From Alphaproteobacteria bacterium (GTDB lineage Bacteria > Pseudomonadota > Alphaproteobacteria > Micavibrionales > UBA1664): DNA of 6,352 bases. Each line of letters starts with the position of its first letter. The stretch's first letter is position 1. The stretch is from positions 1 through 6,352 of the forward strand of contig JAGWXJ010000107.1 of assembly GCA_018969935.1 (NCBI GenBank), given 5' to 3'. A model generated the notes under the pieces. That model was not told the origin of the DNA, ran no database searches, and worked only from the letters and a program-made list of their open reading frames with translations. Shown piece by piece: positions 1 to 5,551 of the stretch. A program made the translations under genes and the position numbers.

Positions 1-139
1 TCCAGGCTGTCGTCGTCCAGAGAACCCACGAAAAAATATGCGGCTTGGTTTGGCCTTTGAAGACACCACGAATGTAAGGCACCGCGCACCACACTGTCAC
101 AAGGACCGATGCGATGCCGTACAGGAGTTTGCCGTCCAT
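1..139 (-). CDS. Small integral membrane protein of unknown function, N-terminal 46 codons only (cut by left edge)
   Basis: An ATG at 139-137 opens a frame that runs without a stop to the left edge, giving 46 complete codons starting MDGKLLYGIASVLVTVWCAV. Residues about 5-22 are a hydrophobic segment fit to cross the membrane. It is followed by a basic, polar turn (YIRGVFKGQTKPH) and then an aromatic stretch with FSWVLW that starts a second hydrophobic segment. The pattern of a Tyr-Ile-Arg turn, Gly-x-Thr-Lys-Pro-His and Ser-Trp-x-x-Trp recalls small multi-span bacterial membrane proteins, some loosely similar to PQ-loop/SemiSWEET proteins. That is a memory-based resemblance, not an assignment. 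The start lies only 2 bases after the gpsA stop, with no strong Shine-Dalgarno sequence, so translation is probably coupled to gpsA. The Lys-rich turn after the first helix cannot by itself settle topology. Function is unknown; I am fairly sure the gene is real because of the spacing and the coherent membrane pattern. Confidence 0.68.
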   Translation of the reverse strand, partial: MDGKLLYGIASVLVTVWCAVPYIRGVFKGQTKPHIFSWVLWTTTAW

Positions 140-141
140 GG

Positions 142-1134
142 TCAGGCTTCGTCGCCGAAGGGGCGGGAGAGAAGCGCGTCGATGGTGGTGTCGACATTCT
201 TGCCTTCGTGCAAAATGGCAAAGACGGCCGACATCACCGGCAGTTCGACCGACAGGCGCTTCATGAGGTTTTTGACGGCCTTGGCCGTATGTACGCCTTC
301 GGTTACGGCTGTACGCGAGCTGAGTACATCGGCAGGCGTTTTACCCTCACCTACCAGATAGCCCAGAGAGAAATTGCGTGACTGCATGGAGTTTGCAGTG
401 AGTACAAGGTCACCCATGCCGCACATGCCCATCAATGTTTCCTTACGTCCGCCGAGGGCGATGGCAAGGCGCATCATTTCGGACATACCGCGCGTGAGGA
501 GTGCCGCGCGTGCACTATCGCCATATTGTTTGCCTGCAACAATACCACATGCGATGGCCAACACGTTTTTGACGGCGCCGCCAACTTCCGCCCCTATCAC
601 ATCATCGGATGCGTAGGGCCTGAAGTTTTTGCTACCCAGTTGCTGTGCCAGCTTGCGCGCCGTTTCCAGCGAAGGAGCGGCAACAGTAACCGCACTTGGA
701 AGGCCCATAGCGATTTCACGCGCGAAGGTAGGCCCTGTAAGCACTGCTATGGTTGATTGCGGTGTGATTTCACGAACGATGTCGGAGAGCAGTTCGCCTG
801 TTTCTATTTCAATACCTTTGGCGCAGAGCACAAGTGTTTTGCCTGCCAGTTTATCGGTGCCGATTTGCTGAAGTACGCTGCGGGTATGTTGCGCGGGCGT
901 GACCAACAGAATGGTTTCGGGTGTCGCGGCTTCCTGCAAATCAAGCGTTGCCATCACGTTGCGGTGAAGGGCCACGCCGGGGAGGAACGGTATGTTTTCA
1001 CCCTCGTTATTGATGGCGTTTACGACTGCGGCTTCGCGCGCCCACAGAAATACATTACGGCCCGAACTTGCCTGCACTTGCGCAAGGGCTGTGCCCCATG
1101 CGCCACCACCGATGATGCCAATATCGCTTTTCAT
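142..1134 (-). CDS. gpsA: Glycerol-3-phosphate dehydrogenase [NAD(P)+]
   Basis: Reduces dihydroxyacetone phosphate to sn-glycerol-3-phosphate with NAD(P)H in the cytoplasm, supplying the backbone for phospholipids. The 330-residue length is normal for the bacterial family. The N-terminal Rossmann domain (about 1-185) begins with the dinucleotide-binding loop GGGAWGTALA at residues 9-18. The segment AKGIE (105-109) carries the conserved substrate-site lysine K106, and GPTFAREIAMGLPSAV (134-149) is the family's central signature. The C-terminal helical domain holds GGAVKNVLAIACG, in which K189 matches the catalytic lysine, then GMGDLVLT (239-246) and SRN (252-254), and TEGVHTAKAV near 279-287. 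The ATG start overlaps the tsaD stop as ATGA (1134-1131). No ribosome binding site is visible before it, which fits translational coupling to tsaD. A membrane protein gene follows 2 bases downstream. All key residues are present and nothing looks broken. Confidence 0.98.
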   Translation of the reverse strand: MKSDIGIIGGGAWGTALAQVQASSGRNVFLWAREAAVVNAINNEGENIPFLPGVALHRNVMATLDLQEAATPETILLVTPAQHTRSVLQQIGTDKLAGKTLVLCAKGIEIETGELLSDIVREITPQSTIAVLTGPTFAREIAMGLPSAVTVAAPSLETARKLAQQLGSKNFRPYASDDVIGAEVGGAVKNVLAIACGIVAGKQYGDSARAALLTRGMSEMMRLAIALGGRKETLMGMCGMGDLVLTANSMQSRNFSLGYLVGEGKTPADVLSSRTAVTEGVHTAKAVKNLMKRLSVELPVMSAVFAILHEGKNVDTTIDALLSRPFGDEA

Positions 1135-2192
1135 ACGGATTGTTGTAGCCGTTTTTCATCCAATGGCCAACGGGGGCGGGCAGGAATATCCATAGGGCTG
1201 GTTTTGCCTAGTTTGAAATGTTCGATACCTGCCCATGCAATCATGGCGCCGTTGTCGGTACACAGGGCGGAAGGCGGGGCCATAAACGGCAGCCCGAATT
1301 TTTTTGCCGTGGCTTCCAGTGCTGCGCGAACTGCCGTATTGGAGGCAACACCACCTGCCGCCACCAAGGCTGTAGGTTTTTGGGCACAAGCTTCCAGAGC
1401 GCGTTTGACACGGGACGACAGATGTTTTGCAACGGCATCCTGTAACGCGCAGGCCAGTGCTGCGGCATCATCCTGCCTGATCGTGCCCTCGGCTGACATG
1501 AGGGCGTCAATGCGTTCACGTACGGCGGTTTTGAGGCCGGAAAACGAGAAATCATATCCCTTGCGGCCTGCAAGCGGGCTAGGCAAATCAAAGCGTGTTA
1601 CCGCGTCGGCAGAGTTGATGCACGTGTTTGCAAGTTTTTCGATGTGCGGGCCGCCCGGTTGCGGCAGGCCCAGAAGTTTTGCCGATTTATCGAAGCACTC
1701 GCCCGCTGCGTCATCAATGGTCGAGCCAAGCAAAGTATATTTACCAACGGCTTCGGCCAAAAGTATCTGGCTGTGCCCACCAGATACGAGCAATAGCATG
1801 TAAGGGAATTCAACACCGTGCGACAGGCGGGGGGAAAGGGCATGGCCTTCAAGGTGGTTTACGCCTAAAAACGGTTTGCCCAGCTGTGCCGCTATCGCCT
1901 TGCCTGTCATGAGGCCAACCATGACACCGCCAATCAGCCCCGGGCCAGCGGTTGCGGCAACACCTGTCAGTTCATTCCATGAAATCCCTGATTGCTTCAT
2001 GGCTTCCTCCACAACGCGGTTTATGGCGGACAGATGCGCGCGCGCGGCAATTTCCGGCACCACGCCGCCGTGGGGCGCGTGGTCTGCCAGTTGCGAGAAA
2101 ATGACGTTGGAGAGGATCTTGCGATCCCCGGTTACAACGGCCGCTGCGGTTTCATCGCAGCTTGTTTCAATGCCCAACATGACAATCGTCAA
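1131..2192 (-). CDS. tsaD: tRNA N6-threonylcarbamoyladenosine transferase TsaD (Kae1/Gcp family)
   Basis: Transfers the threonylcarbamoyl group from its adenylate onto A37 of tRNAs that read ANN codons, working with TsaB and TsaE in the cytoplasm. The ASKHA-fold signatures are in order: GIETSCDET (7-15), HGGVVPEIAARAH (41-53), the metal-binding NHLEGH (112-117, with H113 and H117), VSGGHSQ (136-142), the phosphate loop STIDDAAGECFDK (157-169), GGVASN (280-285) and CTDNGAMIAW (311-320), whose D313 is the third metal ligand. Full length is normal. The frame as given starts at TTG (2192-2190), yielding MTIVMLGIET; an ATG four codons later (2180-2178) would give MLGIETSCDET, also typical of the family. 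The only Shine-Dalgarno match, AAGGA at 2207-2203, lies 10 bases before the TTG and 22 before the ATG, slightly favouring TTG. First gene of the leftward operon; its stop overlaps the gpsA start by 4 bases. Older annotations call this family O-sialoglycoprotein endopeptidase, which is obsolete. Confidence 0.98.
   Translation of the reverse strand: MTIVMLGIETSCDETAAAVVTGDRKILSNVIFSQLADHAPHGGVVPEIAARAHLSAINRVVEEAMKQSGISWNELTGVAATAGPGLIGGVMVGLMTGKAIAAQLGKPFLGVNHLEGHALSPRLSHGVEFPYMLLLVSGGHSQILLAEAVGKYTLLGSTIDDAAGECFDKSAKLLGLPQPGGPHIEKLANTCINSADAVTRFDLPSPLAGRKGYDFSFSGLKTAVRERIDALMSAEGTIRQDDAAALACALQDAVAKHLSSRVKRALEACAQKPTALVAAGGVASNTAVRAALEATAKKFGLPFMAPPSALCTDNGAMIAWAGIEHFKLGKTSPMDIPARPRWPLDEKRLQQSV
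2179..2192. promoter_or_regulatory. Possible FNR/FixK-type regulator box (ATGAC-AATC-GTCAA)
   Basis: A near-palindrome with five-base arms around a four-base centre sits between the divergent operons. It fits the FNR-family consensus TTGAY-N4-RTCAA at 9 of 10 defined positions; only the first base differs. In several alphaproteobacteria, FNR/FixK-type proteins control heme genes according to oxygen. The centre is about 66 bases upstream of the hemC ATG, a workable activator distance. However, the site overlaps both candidate tsaD start codons, so part of it may be shaped by coding, and there is no second copy. This is inference from sequence alone. Confidence 0.3.
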
Positions 2193-2202
2193 GGCCGGTC
2201 CA

Positions 2203-2207
2203 TCCTT
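2203..2207 (-). promoter_or_regulatory. Ribosome binding site deciding the tsaD start
   Basis: The minus strand reads AAGGA here, 10 bases before the TTG at 2192 and 22 bases before the alternative ATG at 2180. Nothing purine-rich lies at normal distance from the ATG. This supports the TTG, although a 10-base gap is at the long end and the family alignment accepts either start. Confidence 0.45.
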
Positions 2208-2219
2208 TTTTTGCTTTCC

Positions 2220-2246
2220 TTGCCTGTGAAAGGCCAGTAATAAAAC
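2220..2246 (+). promoter_or_regulatory. Weak candidate promoter for the hemC operon
   Basis: TTGCCT (2220-2225) and TAAAAC (2241-2246) each match 4 of 6 consensus bases but are only 15 bases apart, shorter than ideal. Transcription from this pair would begin at about the hemC ATG and give a leaderless message. The true promoter may instead lie further left, inside the beginning of tsaD. I give it mainly because it is the best rightward match in the 59-base gap. Confidence 0.2.
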
Positions 2247-2268
2247 GCTTTATGACACCAATTGTAAA
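2240..2268 (-). promoter_or_regulatory. Candidate sigma-70-type promoter for the tsaD-gpsA operon
   Basis: Reading the minus strand, TTTACA (2268-2263, 5 of 6 to the -35 consensus) is followed after exactly 17 bases by TTTTAT (2245-2240, 4 of 6 to the -10 consensus). A start of transcription near 2233 would leave a leader of about 40 bases before the tsaD TTG. The -35 element lies inside the first codons of hemC, so the two operons would share the same short control region. It is a visual match only, and alphaproteobacterial promoters are often loosely conserved. Confidence 0.35.
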
Positions 2269-3208
2269 GAAACTGCGTGTAGGCACACGCGGCAGCAAGT
2301 TAGCGCTCACACAAACCGAGATGGTTTGCGCCCTGCTGCGCGAGGCACACCCTACCCTTGAAATCGAGATCGTGGTTATCAAGGCCTCGGGCGACTGGAA
2401 GCCCGCGCAGGGTGAAGTCAGACTTTCGGAACAAGCGGGCGGCAAAGGCCAGTTTGTCAAGGAAATCGAGGAATATCTTATCAACGGGCATATCGATATT
2501 GGCGTCCATTCCCTCAAGGATGTACCCACCATCATGCCCGCAGGGCTAATCATCAACCACTTCCTTCCACGCGCCGATGTGCGCGATGCGTTTATTTCAC
2601 ACAAGGCGAAATCGCTTGATGAACTGCCAGAAGGTTCGGTAATCGGCACCAGCAGCGTGCGACGCCAGTCGGTCATCCTGAACCGCAGGCCGGACCTAAA
2701 AGTTGTTACCTTCCGCGGCAACGTTGATACGCGCCTTGAAAAACTACGCGCGGGGCAGGTTGATGCGATTATTCTAGCCGCCGCGGGCCTTAAAAGACTC
2801 GGCCTCGAGAATGTCATTTCATCGTATATCGAGCCCGAATCCATGCTGCCTGCCGTTGGCCAAGGCGTTATCGGGATTGAAACGCGCGAATGGGACAACG
2901 GCGTACATGCGCTGCTTGAAGCCATCAACCATGAACCTACACGCATGACCACAATTGCCGAGCGCGCCCTTGTAGCCGTGCTTGACGGTTCGTGCGGGAC
3001 GCCGATCGGTGCTTTTGGCACCTTCCTGCAAGGCAGCGAGATGCGCCTTCGCGGCTTTTATGCCAGCACGGACGGCACCGAGATGTTCGAGGCCGAAGAA
3101 ACGGCAACAGCATCCACGACGGAAGGGGCCCATGCCCTTGGCCTTAGGGTCGGGCGCGCGCTCAAGGCCCTTGTGCCTGAATCCGTGCTATTATCCGTAG
3201 CATCGTGA
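2252..3208 (+). CDS. hemC: Hydroxymethylbilane synthase (porphobilinogen deaminase)
   Basis: Joins four porphobilinogen molecules into the linear tetrapyrrole hydroxymethylbilane in the cytoplasm, using a covalent dipyrromethane cofactor. The 318 residues match the family length. Visible signatures are RVGTRGSKLALTQT (9-22), GGKGQFVKEIE (63-73), VHSLKDVP (85-92) with D90 equivalent to the catalytic aspartate, GTSSVRRQ (132-139), FRGNVDTRLEKL (154-165) with the substrate-binding arginines, AAGLKRLG (177-184), PAVGQGVIGIE (200-210) and LDGSCGTPIGA (244-254), where C248 is the cofactor-attachment cysteine. The ATG at 2252 gives the expected N-terminus. Upstream, the only purine-rich match (GAAAGG, 2228-2233) is 18 bases away, too far for a normal ribosome binding site, so initiation may be leaderless or weak. 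First gene of the rightward operon; its TGA stop overlaps the GTG of hemD. Confidence 0.98.
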   Translation: MTPIVKKLRVGTRGSKLALTQTEMVCALLREAHPTLEIEIVVIKASGDWKPAQGEVRLSEQAGGKGQFVKEIEEYLINGHIDIGVHSLKDVPTIMPAGLIINHFLPRADVRDAFISHKAKSLDELPEGSVIGTSSVRRQSVILNRRPDLKVVTFRGNVDTRLEKLRAGQVDAIILAAAGLKRLGLENVISSYIEPESMLPAVGQGVIGIETREWDNGVHALLEAINHEPTRMTTIAERALVAVLDGSCGTPIGAFGTFLQGSEMRLRGFYASTDGTEMFEAEETATASTTEGAHALGLRVGRALKALVPESVLLSVAS

Positions 3209-3939
3209 GCAAACCGGATATCATTATCACACGCACACAGTTTGGCGCAGATGCGCTGGCCCACCGCCTCGAAGGTCTGGGCTATAACCCTGTCGTCTTG
3301 CCATTGCTGGAGGCGCAGGCAACGGGTGCCCCCGCCCCGCTTGAAAAGCCCAACGGTATTATTGTTACCAGTGCACAGATATTCAGGTATCTGCCGAGCG
3401 GTTTTGCGCGTGCCGTGCCTGTACATGCCGTTGGCGATGCCACTGCCGCCGCCGCACGGGCTGCTGGCTTTGAGGATGTCAGTGCAAGCCATGGCGACGT
3501 TAAGGCGCTTTGCGCAGATGTACGCATGCAAAAGCCCACGGGTACATGGCTGTATATCGGTCCCGAGGAGCCTGCCGCAGGCACGGCCGAGGCTTTATCG
3601 AGCATAGGCTGTAAAATCATGAACTGGGCCGTATACCGTACAGTGCCTGCACGTTACGACAATGCTGCGCTTGCCACCTATCTTGAAGGTCATAAACCCT
3701 GTTATGTACTATTGCATTCAGCCAAGGCGGCAGCCATTTTTGCGAATGCCATACAGCAGTACGGCCCCGATGCCCGTTTATCCCAAATCAAAGTATTGTG
3801 TCTTTCCAAAGCCGTGCTAGAGTGCCTTGCAAACATCCATTTTGGCGGGTCGTACGTTGCCCATACGCCGGACGAAAACGCCCTCGTAACCCTACTTCAG
3901 ACGGAGTGTCAGAATGTCCGAACAAATGATGAGCGATGA
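3205..3939 (+). CDS. hemD: Uroporphyrinogen-III synthase
   Basis: Closes and inverts ring D of hydroxymethylbilane to make uroporphyrinogen III, the branch point to heme, siroheme and related tetrapyrroles. This family is poorly conserved, so position after hemC carries much of the weight. The sequence still shows its landmarks: IIITR at 6-10, GIIVTSAQIFRYL (51-63), AVGDATAAAARAAGF (75-89), an acidic and glycine-rich YIGPEEPAAGTAEAL (117-131), WAVYRTVPA (141-149), VLLHSAKAAAIF (168-179) in place of the usual Thr-Ser-x-x-x-Val element, and VLCLSKAV (197-204). The 244-residue length is normal and suggests the two-lobed fold is complete. The start is GTG, overlapping the hemC stop as GTGA (3205-3208) without a visible ribosome binding site, so translation is likely coupled to hemC. 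The last 26 bases overlap the next gene in a different frame. Confidence 0.93.
   Translation: MSKPDIIITRTQFGADALAHRLEGLGYNPVVLPLLEAQATGAPAPLEKPNGIIVTSAQIFRYLPSGFARAVPVHAVGDATAAAARAAGFEDVSASHGDVKALCADVRMQKPTGTWLYIGPEEPAAGTAEALSSIGCKIMNWAVYRTVPARYDNAALATYLEGHKPCYVLLHSAKAAAIFANAIQQYGPDARLSQIKVLCLSKAVLECLANIHFGGSYVAHTPDENALVTLLQTECQNVRTNDER
3903..3906 (+). promoter_or_regulatory. Ribosome binding site for the Mic60-like gene, inside hemD
   Basis: GGAG lies 7 bases before the ATG at 3914, an ideal distance. It selects this start over the two later in-frame ATGs at 3926 and 3929, which have no such motif. Ribosomes could therefore load within the hemD coding region rather than only by reinitiation. 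Confidence 0.65.
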
Positions 3940-5542
3940 AGTCATCCCGCACGGCGAGGAAATCGTCGAACGCTTTGGTGGCATACGCCCCATGGCCGCC
4001 AAACTGAACATCCCCGTCACGACCGTACAAGGCTGGAAGAAGCGCGATGCCATTCCCGCTGTCCGCCGCGATGAAATCGTATCGGCCGCCCAGCTTCATA
4101 ACATCGACCTCCGCGGCGTGCTTACCGACCCCGCCAACCAAAATGCTGCCACCCGCCCAATGCGCGCGGCAGCTTCCAGCGCGATGCCCGAAGACCCTGC
4201 GCTTACCCAGACAATGGAGGCCCCGCAACAGGCAAGGCCACGCCCGCAAGGCCCCATGCCCAAAGCCGCCACAACGGAAGGTTACGATATGATCCAGATC
4301 CGCCGCATGGCCCGCAATACGAGCCTGATTACCACCGTATCGCTTCTTGTTATCGTGCTTGGCACCGGCTTCCTGCTGTTTGGCGGCGAGGCCCAGTCAC
4401 CGCGTGAAATTTCATCCATCGAAAAACGCCTTACTGCCGTTGAAACACGCGGCGGCGCCACATCGGCATCCGACCAGGGTTTTGTCGGCCGCAAACTAGC
4501 CGAGCTCGAGCAAAAAGTTGGCGATATGCAGACCGTGTTCGGTGGTGATATCTCGACATTCGCGCAGCAGGTTGCTGCTGGTGGCGGTGCCACGCTTACG
4601 CAGCGCCTTGCCACACTTGAGCAGCAACTGACGGGCGCATCCAATCCCGGTAGTGCTGCCCCCGCACTTACAGGCATGGTTGACCGCATGCAAGGCATGA
4701 ACCAGACACCCCAAGGCCGCGCAGAAATGCAAAAGGCCATTGATGATCTGCGCAGTGTTGTTGCAGGCCTTCAATCCCGTACGGATGGTCTGGACGTTGC
4801 GCTCTCCCAAGCCAAGACCCAGAGCGAGGCCCTGAACCAGACCTTCGCCGATATTTCGGGCCGCGACCTTGGTGCCGCTGCCATGCTGCTGGCGCTTACG
4901 CAGTTGCGCCAGTCGGCTGACCGCGAAACGCCGTTTACGGATGACCTTGAACTCCTGCGCTCCATTGCCCAAAAGACGGACCCCGAGCTTGCCGAGTCGG
5001 TCGAGAAGCTGGCGCCGTATGCGGAGTCGGGCATTCTTTCCCCCGCAGGGCTGCAGCGTGAGTTGATGGCCGCTGCTAACGATATCGTCAGCGCCAAAAT
5101 GAAGGGTGAAGATATTTCCATCAAGGACAAGCTGATGGCCCGCATGCAAGGCATGTTTACCATCCGCAAGGACGGTGTGCCTGTTGCCGGTGGTGACGAA
5201 CAAGCCCTTATCAAGGCTGCGAGCGCGCAACTTGATAAAGGCGATGTTGCCGGTGCCATGGCAACCCTCGAGAAGCTGAATGGCCCTGCAGCCGAGGCTG
5301 CCCAACCCTGGAAAAACAAGGCTGCCGCCACGATGGTCGCGCAGCAGCTTGATATGAAGCTCGTCAGTTCCCTAATGCAGAAAATCAAGACGGGTTTTGC
5401 CGGTGGTGCTTCCTCGCAGCCCATCAATATGGCGCCTGCACAAACGCCGATGCCGGCGCCGCAGCAGGCACCTCAGGCCATTCAGCCTGATATGCCTGCC
5501 CCCACACAAGGCACTATGCCGCAAATGACCATCACGCAATAA
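3914..5542 (+). CDS. Mic60/mitofilin-like inner-membrane protein with an N-terminal helix-turn-helix domain
   Basis: Best read as the alphaproteobacterial homologue of mitochondrial Mic60 (mitofilin, COG4223-like), which shapes inner-membrane invaginations; it lies where that gene usually lies, between hemD and hemY. Layout of the 542 residues: a helix-turn-helix module at about 14-60 (ERFGGIRPMAAKL, then VTTVQGWKKR as recognition helix, then IPAVRRDEIVSAA); a Pro/Ala/Gln linker 72-122; a basic flank (R130, R131, R134) and one membrane helix at about 136-157; a predicted coiled-coil-rich region at about 164-310; an Ala/Leu-rich helical region from about 318 (LALTQLRQSADRETPFTDDLELLRSIA) to 490 resembling the mitofilin C-terminal part; and a Pro/Met/Gln-rich tail 501-542. 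Positive-inside charge puts the HTH in the cytoplasm and the bulk in the periplasm. The HTH resembles the small Cro-like module named carph-isopro in databases (from memory). It overlaps hemD by 26 bases. The Mic60 assignment rests largely on context and architecture; DNA binding is untested. Confidence 0.85.
   Translation: MSEQMMSDEVIPHGEEIVERFGGIRPMAAKLNIPVTTVQGWKKRDAIPAVRRDEIVSAAQLHNIDLRGVLTDPANQNAATRPMRAAASSAMPEDPALTQTMEAPQQARPRPQGPMPKAATTEGYDMIQIRRMARNTSLITTVSLLVIVLGTGFLLFGGEAQSPREISSIEKRLTAVETRGGATSASDQGFVGRKLAELEQKVGDMQTVFGGDISTFAQQVAAGGGATLTQRLATLEQQLTGASNPGSAAPALTGMVDRMQGMNQTPQGRAEMQKAIDDLRSVVAGLQSRTDGLDVALSQAKTQSEALNQTFADISGRDLGAAAMLLALTQLRQSADRETPFTDDLELLRSIAQKTDPELAESVEKLAPYAESGILSPAGLQRELMAAANDIVSAKMKGEDISIKDKLMARMQGMFTIRKDGVPVAGGDEQALIKAASAQLDKGDVAGAMATLEKLNGPAAEAAQPWKNKAAATMVAQQLDMKLVSSLMQKIKTGFAGGASSQPINMAPAQTPMPAPQQAPQAIQPDMPAPTQGTMPQMTITQ
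4684..4699 (+). repeat. 16-base direct repeat, copy 1, inside the Mic60-like gene
   Basis: The bases CCGCATGCAAGGCATG occur here and again at 5140-5155, in the same reading frame, each encoding Arg-Met-Gln-Gly-Met (residues 258-262 and 410-414). Probably a coincidence of codon choice or a short recurring helix motif; no function is implied. Confidence 0.6.
5140..5155 (+). repeat. 16-base direct repeat, copy 2, inside the Mic60-like gene
   Basis: Second exact copy of the repeat at 4684-4699, 456 bases further on and in the same frame (Arg-Met-Gln-Gly-Met at residues 410-414). Flanking residues differ, so this is not a larger duplicated domain. Confidence 0.6.
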
Positions 5543-5548
5543 GGTAGG
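5541..5548 (+). promoter_or_regulatory. Ribosome binding site for hemY, embedded in the preceding stop codon
   Basis: AAGGTAGG begins within the TAA stop of the Mic60-like gene and ends 3 bases before the ATG at 5552; its AAGG core is 7 bases from the start. This fixes the hemY start and ties its translation closely to the upstream gene. Confidence 0.65.
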
Positions 5549-5551
5549 CCC

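Noticed and set aside
757..1803. 348-codon plus-strand open frame running opposite gpsA and tsaD
   Set aside because: It lies wholly antisense to two genes with complete catalytic motifs, its product has a Cys/Arg/Ser-rich shadow composition with no domain pattern, and it crosses the tsaD/gpsA junction.
2191..2212. Possible rho-independent terminator (AAGG, loop, CCTT, then seven T on the plus strand)
   Set aside because: The stem is only four pairs with weak A-T ends, and no plus-strand gene ends there; the T run simply lies in the divergent control region.
2167..3021. 284-codon minus-strand open frame opposite hemC
   Set aside because: Antisense shadow of hemC; the translation is Ser/Arg/Thr-rich with no recognisable motif, while the hemC frame has all family residues.
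3926..3931. Alternative starts of the Mic60-like gene at the two later ATGs (3926, 3929)
   Set aside because: No ribosome binding site precedes them, whereas GGAG is ideally spaced before the ATG at 3914.
4496..5305. 269-codon minus-strand open frame opposite the Mic60-like gene
   Set aside because: Shadow of a strongly biased sense frame; the product shows no coherent hydrophobic or motif pattern and has no start signals.
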